From Bilabrum cf. latius (taxonomy: Eukaryota > Bigyra: Bicosoecida > Bigyra > Bicosoecida), in the NCBI GenBank assembly GCA_965178125.1, contig OZ237749.1, forward strand, positions 434,001-498,000: a DNA stretch of 64,000 nucleotides. The letters are read 5' to 3'. The notes beneath the pieces are model-generated. The model was not told the origin of the DNA, searched no databases, and saw only the letters and a list, made by a program, of their open reading frames with translations. A program made the translations under genes and the position numbers. Below, one piece after another: positions 24,801 to 37,354 of this stretch. How positions within the stretch are numbered: position 1 is the stretch's first letter; every line of letters begins with the position of its first letter.

Positions 24801-25646
24801 CCCCAGGCTATTGCCCCGATTGCCCTCAGGCTGCCAGTGTGCCCCATCAAGTTGCGACCACACCGTCTACGAGCCCGGTCCCGTGGTTTTCTGGTCTCTA
24901 GTAAGCATGTCGGCGACTCCGATTCGCTAGCTTAGGGTTCCACCTACGGGCAAGGATGATGGTGGCTATGCGTTCGCCTGCGTGCTTGCAGCTTCGTAGT
25001 GCTCGCGTGGAGAGGTCGGCGTGATCCACCCACCCGCCGCCGCTGCCGAAGCCGCCGAGGAGTGCACCTGACTCCATACGGGGGCCGATAATCCGTGTGA
25101 TGTGTTCGAGGCTATTTCTCTCGAAACTGAAGTCCCAGATCCTCGCAGCAGAACACCATTCTGCCATGTGGCGCCAGAAGCACTTGCTGGAGGTGCGGGA
25201 ATTGCGGACTGCCCGAGGGACGCCAAAGCTAGTGCAGCGCTATGACTTCCAGAATCTACCGGCCCAGTAGCAGCAGACTTATCAGCGGGCTTACTACTCT
25301 ATTTCCTTCGACTATTTCGCTTTGGGCCTTTGGGCTGCGGTACTTGTCGCGGTGCTTCAGGAGAATCACCAGCACGAAGAGCACGCATTGCAATCTATGC
25401 ACCCACAGAAACACTATCAGACTTCGACGATGCAGGTAGTGCAACAGATTCAATCATGTCTTTGTCAAGAGTCGTCAGATCAGAGCGGCCTTTGCCGCGG
25501 TATTTGCTCTTTCTACGATCAATTCGGTCCACGCATGGTATGCTGAGTTTTGTGCACCTCTAGCACGGTCGTTCGGATCCACACTTGCGTCTGTTGATCT
25601 AGCATGCAACACATGCTTTCTTCTTGGTGCTTGTTTTCCCTGACAT
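21807..25646 (-). CDS. TF1: Zn2Cys6 family transcription factor
   Basis: Intronless frame of 1280 codons from ATG 25646 to TGA 21809-21807, with about 16 in-frame TAGs and no TAA or TGA. The zinc cluster uses Cys 12, 15, 22, 28, 31 and 38 (C-x2-C-x6-C-x5-C-x2-C-x6-C), followed by VDRIDRRKSKY. Two TAGs lie inside it, at 25601-25599 (residue 16) and 25562-25560 (residue 29). Paralogues have Q, R, Q, Q, Q at the first site. Then a low-complexity linker, conserved module 1 (about 24290-23740, from DSRGTVRVLFG), module 2 (about 23380-23250, EWLGSVPRAVTM), another linker with a KRKR basic patch, and a C-terminal domain with VSELRQFQNLFD. Standard-code annotation would break this gene into fragments and lose the DNA-binding domain. 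Nuclear regulator; targets unknown. Most diverged family member with TF2. Confidence 0.85.
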
Positions 25647-26509
25647 GCACAAAGTAACTACAAATGGTAGGGCACGTCACCGTCCGGTTTTTGAGCGCCG
25701 AAGGTTCCGTCATAGAGAAATACACACGCTTGTCGACTCCATTGGTTGAACGGACAATGGCACAGATAATCATATCGAATTCATTTCTATGTTTTCATTG
25801 CAAAGATCACGAGGTGGAAGTGTGCTGTGTGAATTTGTGACCTTGAGAGAGTCGAGCAGGGTGAGACGAGCAGCAACCACTACACGCCGCCGAGCGATAT
25901 GTAGACTGAACAGACGGTGCTAGTAGCTGGCGTACTGAACGGTATGCAAGGCGGGTAGCATTGTTTCCGATGAACCGACTCGCTTGACAGTTATAGGACA
26001 GCAATATGTCGACCGGTATTTACCTGCGTTGCCACTGTATGGATTGCCATGATTACTGGCGGCGTGATTTATGCGCATCACATGAATTCGTAGTGGCGTA
26101 GCACCGCAACAAGGCGCAACGGTAGTGCAACCAAGCGTTTGTTGTGGCTCGGGCTGATAGTCTCTGGCAATAGGTTAGGTACGAGTATCCAGGCACAGCG
26201 GTCAGTTCATTAGTAGGCCTCGCACTGCTTTATGGCATGCTCAGAAGCCCTGCACGACGAACAAACGAACCCTGCCAGTGCCGTCCCGACGACGAGTTCC
26301 GGGTCTTGACTCATCAAGTTGGCCGGCGCGGGACCCTCTCATTGGCTAATCTGCCGCAACTCGTTCGTGCCACAAAGGCTCGCTGGATTCTCACCCTACA
26401 GTAAAAGCATCAACAAGCAAAACAGCACTGGAAGGTGGCAAGTGTGGCGTCCTTGTTGTGGTATCACGTATCACCCACTGTCCCGCCGTTCTATCACCCA
26501 AGCACAGCG
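25647..26509. other. Divergent intergenic region between TF1 and the channel gene
   Basis: 863 bp with no supported gene. It should contain promoters for TF1 (-) and the ligand-gated channel (+). Short ORFs lack recognisable motifs. A CGG-N10-CCG element lies 39 bp before the TF1 start (listed separately). Confidence 0.5.
25685..25700. promoter_or_regulatory. Candidate Zn2Cys6 binding site, CGG-N10-CCG
   Basis: Inverted CGG half-sites spaced by ten bases, 39 bp upstream of the TF1 ATG. This spacing is used by some fungal zinc-cluster factors. Such elements are common by chance in GC-rich DNA, so autoregulation is only a possibility. Confidence 0.2.
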
Positions 26510-28251
26510 ATGCAATCCGCTGGTGACGTCGAGCTCTCTTCGCTTCCAGTCGGGCCCCCGACTGAGCACTGGTTAAATCTCATCACTAAAAAGATGGATA
26601 TAGGGCCGGATGCCGTGGAGGATCTCACGAATGCAGCGCGAAGGGACAGCATGAAAGGAGACGCGCAAGGACTCGGGAAAGATGCACCCGCCAATGGAAT
26701 GCCAGCAGGCCGTACCAGGGTTTTTGCGTGCGTAAATCTTCACGAGCTCCGCAGCATTGACCCGGCCAACGAGTCCTTTGAAGTACGGGCGCGCCTGTAC
26801 CTCTGCTGGCGGCCTCCCATCCTGCACATGAGCCCCCTCGACGACCGCCCTGCACTGGAGAGCGAGAGCGATGAGGAGCTGGACGATGGAGAGGTACAGT
26901 CGGCATCTGGAAGCAACGTTTCTCCAACCAAGGCGCCTACCGACATTTTGTCTGCCAACCCTGCAGCCGGCAGCGGGCAGGGAGAATTTTGCCGCGAGGG
27001 TTGCACGAGAACAGATCCCGGCGCAAGTCGGTGGCACGGTCGAGCCGTACGGGTCGCCGATTAACCATGCTTCAAAAAGTCCTGCGCTAGCACTCGGCTG
27101 GAACCTCCGTAGGATCAGACAGCCTCTCCCCCGAAGAGATCCTGCTAGAGATGCAGCGCATTGCCTGGCGGGCCCGAGAGCAGGGTAAGCGAGTGTGCCT
27201 GTCGGACGAGGAGGTGGAGCGATTCCTCAAGATCCTTCACGTTCCAAAACTCAGCTGGATGAACGCTGCAGATTAGGAGGAAACGGACTCGCTGCCATCC
27301 CTGCGGGTCTACTGGACCCATGGTGCCCCCATGGTCATGTACAACATGGGCTACAAGCTCACCATGAAGGAGCACTTCGAGCTGGAGAATTTTCCATTCG
27401 ACACCCAGGACCTTCAGCTGCACCTGGCGTAGAACGATTCATGTACATGGGACGACTTTGACCTGGCGGTTGTATCAGTACTGTTCTCTAAATCAAGTCT
27501 CGAGATGGCTGAGTGGCACCTGCACGAGCCGATCGTGCAGCGGGCTAGCGGCAGCAGCGCGCACAAGAGCACCACGATAAGGCTGCAAGCGCGGCGAGAG
27601 CCTGGTTTCTACCTGGCCAACATTGTGGGCATCATGCTTATGCTTTCCTTGCTGGGCTTGACGCTCTTCGCCCTGCCCCGCGACCAGTTTGGCGAGCGCA
27701 TCAATGTGGTGCTAACTCTCTTGCTCACGGCTGTCGCTTTCAAGTTTGCCATCGCCGATAGCATTCGAAAGGTGGGATACAACACCTTGCTTGACGATTT
27801 CATCCTGTTAAACATGTATTTTTTGTTCTGCACTGGGATTATCTGCCTCGCTGCGTACATACTGGAGGATGCTTTCGATGGTGCGGATGGGCTTGCCCTG
27901 CCCAGCGGAGGCGTCATGCTGGCTGCTCTCATGCCTCGAGACCTCCATGCCCCCGCTGCAGCGGACCAGAGCGTAGAGGGCAAGTCAAACGAACTGCAGC
28001 TCTCGACTCGGATCTTGCGGCACGTTGGCGGATACAGCGTCAACACGGCGGGGTTGGCTGTTTCTCTCCTCGTGTTTGCGGCAATCCTGCTCACTTGGTA
28101 CTCGAGGATGAGGCGGGCAGTCTCCAACGAGAAACGCACTCGCGCGATCAAAAAAAAAGAAGGCACCAATTGGTACAACTACATCTACGGTGCCGCCGAT
28201 GTGCTGCCGGTCCCCGAGCGCCACGGCAGTGCGAATCCAAAGCAGTTGTGA
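26510..28251 (+). CDS. Pentameric ligand-gated ion channel (Cys-loop superfamily type)
   Basis: Exons 26510-27046 and 27091-28251 (44-bp intron GTACGG...CTAG, phase 0) give 565 residues ending at TGA. The extracellular part has VRARLYLCWRPP, then PKLSWMNAAD-TAG-EETDSL. Next comes FPFDTQDLQLHL (residue about 280), the signature FPFD of the family. The two cysteines of a metazoan Cys-loop are absent, as in prokaryotic and protist members. Membrane helices follow in order: M1 after ARREPGFYLANIVG, M2 INVVLTLLLTAVAFKF, M3 after NTLLDDFILLNMYFLF, a longer loop, and M4 near 28020-28110 (VNTAGLAVSLLVFAAILL). In-frame TAGs follow NAAD and LHLA. The N-terminus is acidic with no obvious signal peptide, so an upstream exon is possible. 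Ligand and ion unknown. Confidence 0.88.
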
Positions 28252-28881
28252 CAGACACGATTCTTGACCAAGGGCGGCCGAACGGCTCCTCAGTGACTAG
28301 CAAGGTGATATGGGAAGCTGCAGTGCTGGACAATCGTGTTAGCTCGCGATGAATCGAAGCTCCTGCTAGCACTGTGGCGCTGGGCCAGCGGCAGCTGAGC
28401 AGGGGGGCGGGGGGCAAAGTCGCCGCAAGCCATGTGGCCTCACCGCAAGGGGAAGAGCAAGTATCTGAAGATAGGATCTAGGTCTGAGAGTGGGTTCGTG
28501 ACGATATCAATCTTCCTGCGTACTGCACTACCGCACGCAAGCATCCATCCATCCATCCCGCGTACCACCATGCATTCCGTCGTGCCCCATCCAAGCCCAC
28601 CGACGCCCCAGCCAGCCCCATCACTCGCGGGCATCACCCGGTTGGCAGCAGTGTCCAATGGTATAGCAGCTCTCAATGCCAACAGTGTTCTGCTTGTATA
28701 GAGACCCAGCTTCGCTGGCCGTCTGCGACTCAGCACAGGTCAGTGATGACGGGCCCGGGCCTAAAAAAGGAACCTTCATGATGCCACTTGCTCCCGAGAT
28801 GTTCCGCCTCTCCGCCTTCGGCTCACAGCGAACAGTACGAGACATCAAATTCGCTAAACCTTTGCCAGCTCGCATATTATA
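28252..28881. other. Intergenic region upstream of TF2
   Basis: 630 bp between two plus-strand genes. It contains a short CATC microsatellite (28542-28557) and an AT-rich ATATTATA immediately before the TF2 ATG. No supported gene. Confidence 0.5.
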
Positions 28882-31800
28882 ATGCCAGGATTTCGCCGGG
28901 GCCATTCTACAGCGAAGCGGGCTTGTGTGTCATGTCAGATTGCGAAGAGAGTGTGCAGGGACAAGAACGGCGGCTCAACACGCCCCTGCGCTAGATGTGA
29001 ACGATTGGGTATACCATGCGTTGATAAGGCAGATCGTCGAAGAAGGGAGAACCGCGGAGCGGAACCCGACCAAGGCATCTCAATGGTGTCCAACCCAACC
29101 GCACACTCCGTGTTGACGACAGCTGCGATGCGAAGTCGCTCAAAAGGTGCTATTGCAGCTGCTTTTGTGGCACGCCAATCACAACTTGGCATCAAGCGGC
29201 AACGGGATGGTAGTAGATCTACTCAGGTTTTCGGCCCCCCCCTTCCGCCTACAAGTCTTGGAAAGCCGCCTGAGCGGGCATTGCTGCGGATGCCTGGAAG
29301 CGGCGGTCTGGAAGCCCAAGGTGTTGCAGTTGATGCGGCACTTGTACAGCAGCGGGGCCTCGATGGTGCTTGTATGGCGGGGAGCGCTGCTGCTCCTGCG
29401 CGTGACAGCGCTGCATCCCAATTCCCAACCCATGGTCAGCCAAGAAGCGAATCATAGGCAGCACTAGGAAGCTACATGCTTCCATAGCCCGGAACAGGGC
29501 CGTATAGAAGCGACTGGACAGCAGACCGCTCGCCCAAGCAGACTCAGGTGATGGAGGCAAGCCCAAGCCCAGCCACCGCGGCGTCGGCAGGGCCGCAAAA
29601 ACATCAAAATAGTCTGGCAAAGTTTGCCAAACATGACCTCAGTGCTGGAACTGGTATATTTGCCGGCGCAAGCCCAGAAGCTCGATGTGGATGTGCTGTA
29701 AGTGTCAGCACTTCGCCCAAGCCAAGCCCGACCGGCAAGACGCAGCCGCTGGCTCACACCTCCACTTCTAGTATCGGGTCTGCGTCAATCAGCGGATCCA
29801 GTCGTGCAGACAAGTATCATTTTGCTAGCTAGGTATTGTCGTGTCCGCCTTATGGCGTGAGCGTGCAGGACAAGGATGTTGGGTCGTGGAGTGCGACGAC
29901 TGCGGCTGCCACATTTCCTCCCGACAGCCCTGCTGACCGTGCCAGTGGTGGCCCCTCACGCTCAACTGGGACTAGCCAATCAGAAGCAGCCGAATATTCA
30001 TTCGAATCCGAGCACGATTAGACCCACCCCTCGGGCAGCACTGTGCCTGTGGTGGTGGAAAGCGACTCATTCGGAGCCGCGAAGATCACGTACGCAGCAA
30101 GGCACTTGGAGCCAAGCATCAAGAGGTGGTTCGAACCACACGGCAGCGACTGGATCGTTGTCCCGCCTGCGGTGAAAAGAGCCTTATCTAGTAGAATCCT
30201 ACCCGATGGGAAGCCCGATCTCCCCTTGTCAGCTACAACTATGGCAGGCTGGCAACAGCTGAGATTCAGCGATGCCGTTGCCAGCGAGAGGATATCTAGG
30301 ATGAGCCGGCCTTGCTTTCGCATGACTTTCGATATATCCACACTCGGAGTCATGACAGGGCACATAAATGCCGGTGCAGCCAAACTGATCGGATTCAATG
30401 AGGACTTGCAGGTGATGGAGGGCGTGGGCATGCTTGCCCTTCCCACCAGCACGCCGGTTCAACTGCGTGGCAGCTCGGTGCTGATGCTCAGGGCACTACT
30501 ACTCAAGCAGCCAGCGGTCGAGTACGACATTCATATGCCCACTTTCTTCTACGATAGCGATACAGGCAGGAAAGAGTGCCGGGTAGCGGCTGGCTTGGTT
30601 CCTTTGATCCGAGCAGGCACAGAGGCTCAGGAGCTCCTCATTGCTGGAGCTGCGGCTGTGGCTGCAACCGGGGATAGTGCCGCAAGCGGTGCATCGCGGT
30701 CAGATGGTTCAAAGGTGGCGGCTGGCCTCTCTCCATCCCAGCAGTCTACTGCCATCGCTCTGATTCACCACTTCATCGCACAGAGGATGGTCACGAAGCA
30801 GCGCAAGCAGAGGGCTCGCAGCAGTTTTGAATGGGTTGGGAGCGTCCCGAGGTCGATCACGACTGAGATTCTCGACTCCGGCAGAGAGGTGCCCAGTGGC
30901 GAGGCCCTGGAGCAGCTGCCCACTAGGATAGGCTTTGCCTCCGTGCATGACCTCATTGCTGGGCTCAGGCAGCTGTTCGGCAAGGATGCAGTGCGGCAGC
31001 TCGCTTTGCACGCCACTCCCATCCCCGAGGCGCGAGAGGCGCTGCTGGCAGAGCACGCGTCGCCTGCTGCTGGAGTGTCGCTTGCCCTGCAGTACCAAAC
31101 TATCCTGGGGTCGATGCGGGGCATTGTGCGGGGCAATTCGCTGGACATGCTGCATGCCGGGCTTGCAGAGCAGCTGAAGCACCTGCTTGTCCAGCCGGGT
31201 GTCGATCCTCAGCCATACGGTGGGGGGAGCAAGCCAATGGTGCTATCGCCGGCATCACTTGCACTACTCTCGATGAGTGTCGACGCTGGCACTGGCCAGC
31301 CGGCGCTTCAGGACGCGGATGGCTCCATCGCTCGATCGGTAGCTTCCCTGGCGGATTCATTGCGATCGTGCGAACTCGACAGGCAAGGAGGGCTTGCAGG
31401 TGCGGGCAACGCCAGCTTGGTCTCCTCTCTGGATTTGCCGGATGACCGATCTGATGATGGGAGCGTGAGTCTGCTTGAGTCCTCAGCCATGGCAGGAGCT
31501 GATAGTCAATTCTAGCCGTCACAGTCGCCAAAAAGGTCCTCGTCATCGGGCCCGCCAGCAGGTCGGAGGGGAGGCGGAACTGGAAGTAGCTATGGTTGCA
31601 CTGGTTTTGCTGCTACTGTTCCCGATGCAACAGTCGGCGGCAAAGCTTCTGTAGCAGGTAGCGACGCAGAGCCTCCGTCCAAAAAAATGCGACATGACCC
31701 TTCGTTGCCGAACGATTCGGATGGTGCTGCAGCTGCAGTTGGTCCTATAGATTGGAGTCACGCAGCCCGTGGTCGTGGACCTCCCCCAGCTGCTCACGAT

Positions 31801-32307
31801 TGTGCCTCGAGTATCGGCGTGGATTCAATGTCATTCCACAGTGGTCTGACGACGAACGTTGATGCTAATTTGCAGGGACACGACAGTCCACGTAGCCAGC
31901 CACACGGAGGCAATACGCAAGATTCCCAATGTGCTGATGTTGCAGACACTAGGGCATAGCGAGAGGGTTGTGCTATGACCGAGAACGTAGGACTAGCACC
32001 AGGTACCATGGGGGCAGGTGAGTTGGAAGATGGTGCTGTGTAGGGACACCAGTCTTTCACTAGGTCAATGGGCGCGTAGAGCAGTTCGGTCGCATCATAG
32101 CAAGGATTACGACGAGCGGTTGCTGTGCGGCAGCCTGTGGATCGGTATGCGATGTTCCAGGAGATGCACGCCATGTGGTCCAGGCGATCGGCGCTGCGGG
32201 TGAGTGAGCTGCTGCAGTGGACCGTGGCGGCCAGGGACGTGCTTACCAGGCCGGAAAGCGCGCAGGCCACGAGGCTGGTGGCCGAGGTCTTGGAGGGGAT
32301 TGCGTGA
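28882..32307 (+). CDS. TF2: Zn2Cys6 family transcription factor
   Basis: Single frame of 1142 codons, ATG 28882 to TGA 32307, with about nine in-frame TAGs. The zinc cluster uses Cys 15, 18, 25, 36, 39 and 46, with ten residues between the third and fourth Cys. It is followed by VDKADRRRREN. After a Ser/Gly/Pro/Ala linker comes module 1 (about 30055-30650, ESDSFGAAKITY, then VVPPAVKRAL and RILPDGKPDLPL), then module 2 (about 30760-30900, FEWVGSVPRSITTEIL). A second linker leads to the C-terminal domain (about 32120-32300, VSELLQW, then VLTRPESAQATRLV). It is the only plus-strand member of the cluster. Its C-terminal sequence is duplicated at 20029-20186. Probable nuclear DNA-binding regulator; the function of modules 1 and 2 is unknown. 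Confidence 0.87.
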
Positions 32308-32551
32308 CCAAAACGGATCCACTCGGAATCAAATCTAAATCTCTACTTCATCCAAAGGCCATATATTATACACTAATAGAGCAAACTGTTCACGACAAGT
32401 CAAGGTGCGTGAGTCTCGGTCCGAGAGAAAGGCACGCATTGAATTGCAACCCCGCGAACCGGGTACCAAGGACTGACAAGGGGTTGCAATGTGCGCTGTT
32501 CTCTTGGACCGAGTATTGGAGAGCAAATCTCTTATTGAGCCGACAAACTGG

Positions 32552-35500
32552 TCACCACCGCTGCGATTTCTGCATAATTTTCCTTGTCAGCTCCTCGCCA
32601 AGCTTCGATCCGGGTCTCTGCAACCGCGTGATGAACTCATCCCTCCAAGACGCAATCTCAGAATAGAAGAAAAACTTCCGTGCTGTGAGGCCCTGATCAT
32701 GGGGCGCCAGCAAAGCCTGGATGTCAGGATCAAGACAATCGACTTGCGGTCCACGTCCAAAGCTCGGGGCTTGTGTAGCCCGCGAACCACCTTGCGCCCC
32801 GTGCTACGTGCTTGAATCCGCCTGCATCGGCTCTTGCACTGAGCTGCCTCCTGCCATCGGCGAAGGACTTCTTTCGATCCTGGCCCGCTTACTCGCTGGC
32901 TCGCCTGCATGATGTGCCTCGCTGCCGTTGCTCCCGAACGACTCGAACGACTCGCGACGACGTCGCCGCCCTACTCCTAGCTCAGCATCTGGTCTGCTTG
33001 CGTTCGACCCGCTAGCAACAACACCACCGGTATGACCCATTGCACTGCTACTCATCGCTGATGGGCGCTGCTTACCATGATTGGAGCTTGGGCCCAGCAG
33101 TCGAGTGCTACCATTGTAAGGCACCCCGAGGCAAGGGGCTTCCACGTACGTGGTGGCTGACCCGGCCGGACGATCAATCCTGTGCAGCTCCGCGGGGCTT
33201 AGCTTAGGAGGAACAGCTGGCTGCTCCAGAGACCCCGCACCTCCTTGAAGCTGGATGAAGCCACTACCGGAGTCGAGCTCGCCCGCAGCGGACCCGCCAC
33301 CTGCATTGGCTGACGCAGATGAGGACGACGACGAAGCTGAAGGGCGAAATCGGTTTCTTCCACTTGGGCTATCAACAGATGCGCTTCCTACCCTGGACCC
33401 AAGCCCCCCCACAGACCCACCAGTGGAGTAGCTTCTAGCAGTGGGACTCAGGCACGCACCATCCCCCAAGCCCTCTTCGTCCAGCACGCTCACCTGACCC
33501 ACGCTGTTGCCAACTCGCACAGAAGGGGGTCTGCGAGCAAGAGATCCTCCGCAATCGGAGAGAGCAATGGAGCCATTGTCAGCGCGACTAAGACGTGAAC
33601 CAGGCCTGTCGCGTTGCACACCAGGAGCCAGAAAACCCCGTCTCATGGCAGCCCCTGACAAGACCGATGCCGACAGGGACGAGGCAACACCAGCATGAAT
33701 GTAGCTGCCAATGCCATCCTCATCCCTCGGCCCAACCGAGTCAGGGTGCACAATTAACGGCACCCCGCCAAGGAAGCCGGCACCCACACCTGCGCCCCGT
33801 TTCAGTGCTGCACTGGCCGATGACATGACAGAACCACCGTCCGAAGCAAAATCTGCTGGTCCTTGTGGTGCGCCTTCGTCATCGTCCATTAGAGGCTGTT
33901 CTTGCGAAGATACTCGAACAAGCGCTCGTCTGCTGCTGGTATTCAGCCCAGTGCTATGTGGGTCATGTGAATGGCTCATGGCAGTGGTAAGTCCAGAGCC
34001 TGCGAATGACAATGAGTCATCATCGAGGACATTCTGGTCACCTGCGGTGCCATAGTTCTATTCGCGGTCTGCCTATCGTGCACTGTGCTGCGCACCACCT
34101 GTTGAGTCCACAGCGCGATGCCTCTGAAAGTCATTGTGTTCCTCAGGTACCTATTTTCTGGAAGCACCGCTAGACGTATCCGCTTCCTGAGGTCCATGCC
34201 TGGATACTGATTGCTTGCCGAATCTGGCCGCAGGTGCTCCCTTGGACTATCTCCTCAGCGCTTGCTTCGTCCTCATCTCAGCAAGCCGGTGTTCCAGGTC
34301 GGGCCTCACGTCATCAAGCTCCGGCACCTTGCTTGTGGGAAGCGTGGTCATAGTGACCGCCCGCGGGACCGAACCGAGCCACTCGATATCCACCCTGAGA
34401 TCACTGTTGATTGGCATGCAGACGATGCGCTCGGCAATGAACAGCGGCATGTCGTAGTTGGTAGAACTTGGATTCGCTTCCATGTTCACGTCGTCATCAC
34501 CGGTGCTGATACCATCGAAATCTCCCTGCTCGGAGGCACGGCCAGTCGCTGGCTCCCTCTCCTGGGATGTCTTCTCGTCATCACACGGGCTGCTACCCCG
34601 GCTCTTCTCTTCACCAGCACCACAAGACGGAATTTCAACATTAGTCTGCTGGACCAAGTGGGCCCGCATCACCCTAATCCTCCCGTTGGACGAGCTTGAG
34701 GTGCTCGATGCAGCACTATCGTCCACATACTCACTAGATGCAGCGGTACCATCGCTTTTGCGTACGCTTGCTTCCGACTCCTTTATGGCCCTGTCCTCTG
34801 CCAACCGCGGAGACATGCCTGCCTTGACTAGGCTCGTGTAGCGGATTACCTCGCTCCGGCATCGGTCATCAGGGAAAAAGAAGCGCAAAAATTGAGTCTT
34901 GATAGTCATCTACCTCCTCCTCTGCAACATTCCTGCCATGTTCTCCACAGATGTCAAGAAGACTTGCACCGGATTCATCACGGTCAGCTGCCACATGTGT
35001 TCCTGGGTTGCCTCCAACAGCTGCACATCAGGCGACAGCAAGTTAATGCCAGCTTTGTTGATGAAGGCTTGCTGTGGCTGCAGAGAGTTGGGATCCAGCG
35101 TGGTTCGCATGACGGCAATGGGAGACCGGGAGAGCTCCTGCAGCACGCGCGCCTCCTTCACGAACATGTCGTGGTAGAATCCGGGCCCCCTCGCTGCTAG
35201 TGGGAGTGACGGGCTGACTCCATCCGGCAAAAGCATGGAATTGACAGCTTGGTCGATAGCAGGCGGCACCAGAATGTTCACGTTGTAGTCTGGACCGAAC
35301 ATCGCAGCAAGGCTCGGGGCGACTGGCAGGCGTCCGCACGTGATCTGCACGCTGCCCATGCTGTCCTCCTGCATGACATACGGCGGACATGAAAGAGATG
35401 ACGGTAGCCGAGCAAAGGGCCCCATCCGCGACACGTCGATGGATATTCCAGAGGCAGATCGGCTGCTTCGGTTCCCATGCGACACGGCCAAAGAGTCTCT

Positions 35501-37354
35501 GCCAATGGCAGCGAGCACCCGCTGCAACTCGCTAGTTTGGCCCTTGGCAACCTCATCCTGGTCCTGTTTATCGCGCTTGCTGTCCCGGTTCTCTTCGCTG
35601 GGACTCTCCTGACTCTTCTCTAGAAGATCAAGCACATGCTGCGGCAATCTCGCGCCCCTGTGAGCATCTGCGTCTCCGCCCTGCTCCTGAGTGGGCCTGG
35701 CGGGTCCAAAGCGCGCAAGGGAGCCCGTTCCCGACTGCACAGAACTGGCTTTCCTTGAAGGAATCAGCGTTCCTGTGGCGCCCCAGGGGCGGGGCAATCC
35801 AACGTCGATCGATCGCTGCCTCGTGGATTGGGGTGGCCTGTTCGGGCTGCCCTGACCGCCTCGACCTGGCCCAAGCTACGAGCCCCGACCAGCCTGTTCG
35901 GTCGATTGCGCGCGCACCGATTTTTCGAAGCTGGGTATCCGCGACGATGACGCAGAAGACGCAGTACCGATCGGCTTGTCATGCTGCCTCTGGTCGAGCA
36001 CGCTGCCGCGCTATAATCCAGGCATGCTACCACCGTGCATTGCACCTGCTGCGGCCCACTGCAAGTTATTTTGGGTGCCGTGTGCAGAGCTGCTGCTGCT
36101 TGCCGAATGCCGTGCTGACGTGTTCGGTTGCCGCAGCATCCCGCCTTGAAGGACGGGCCAGCTTGACGAGCCTGCGGGGCCGTGGGAGTGCAGTGGATGA
36201 ATTCCAGTGCCAGTGCCAGTGGACCCTGCTGCCATGGTCAGGGGCAACATGTGCTGCGAGCTGGGTAGCCCAATCAATGGACGATGTCTCTGCACCGCTG
36301 TCGGCTAGATATAGCCAGGGGCGTGATGGTACCGAGGACCGGCCCGACCTGGGTCGTGGCGGTGATTGAAGCCTGTGTTTGCGCTGAGACCAGTCACTGC
36401 ATTGTATCGCATTCCAAAGCCAGAGCCTGCCCCGGCAATACTATACGGTCCATGGGAATACGCTGCTCCGTCAACCCTTCCTCCCCCGCTGCCTCCTGCC
36501 ATGTGCTTTGCTGCGGGTGACGAGCCACGGGACGAGCTTGCCAGCGGGTCGTGCATCGATGTCAGGCTGGCCAGCAAGACGGCAGCATCGTCCGGCGACC
36601 CAAACGCAGCTAGTTCTGGAGCGATGGTTGCAGAAGCTGGGCCGCCTATGCCGGGATGCTGGAACGGTGGGGCTGCATCACCGGCGCTGCGGGTCCCGGG
36701 AGGTTGGCGAGCTCGCCTGAAGCCGATTGCATTGCCTGATGAGACGGCCCCGGTCTGCCTCCCAACATCAACTTGGCGCTCCGCTTCCATTCTTGCCGTG
36801 CTATTCGAATTGGGATGAAAGGTTATATCCGCGGGTACAGAGCCTATTCGTGAATCCCGTGGTTCTGACACAAAGCGGTGAGATGGGATTCCGCTGGTTG
36901 CTCCCGTGGCCTTTTCAGTCACAACATCGGCAGCTTGGGCCAGGGCATCAACCCCTCTCGAAGCCACCATGTGATCGATACTACCGGTATCACCCCCAGT
37001 GGCCGCAAGACGAGCAGCAGCACTGGCAGCTTGACGTGCTCCAATCGATGAGAGGCCACGACCTCCGCGACTTTTTCCTGACTGTTGTGGTGGTGCTGCA
37101 AGCCCTGTAACTACTGCAGTTTTCGCCCTGCTTTCTTTACTTGCTCCAGCAGTTGCCTTTCTAAACTCTTTAGTTCGCTTGTCCAACACATCAACGCATG
37201 GAATGCCACGTTTAGCACATCGAGCGCACGGCCGAGCGCCGTCGCACGATCGTTTGTTCGTTCTGCACGCCAGGCAACTGGCCTTCTTCTTCGGTCTACT
37301 CGTGTCAATATCTATTGTTTGTCCACCGGCCAGGTGCTTTCGTTTCCCTCTCAT
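32552..37354 (-). CDS. TF3: Zn2Cys6 family transcription factor
   Basis: Intronless frame of 1601 codons, ATG 37354 to TGA 32554-32552, with about nine in-frame TAGs and no TAA or TGA. A basic N-terminus (MRGKRKHLAGG) precedes the zinc cluster with Cys 27, 30, 37, 43, 46 and 53. Module 1 is at about 35375-34800 (EDSMGSVQITCG, ILVPPAIDQAV, LLPDGVSPSLPL). It contains a TAG at 34910-34912 where paralogues have S, D or Q. Module 2 is at about 34440-34320 (IEWLGSVPRAVTM). A short conserved motif GSATTYVEAPCLGVPYNG lies near 33100-33160. The C-terminal domain (about 32700-32555) has SEIASWRDEFITRLQRPG, then LGEELTRKIM. Linkers are Ser/Gly-rich. Converges on TF2 and diverges from the RGG protein at 37665. 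Confidence 0.88.
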
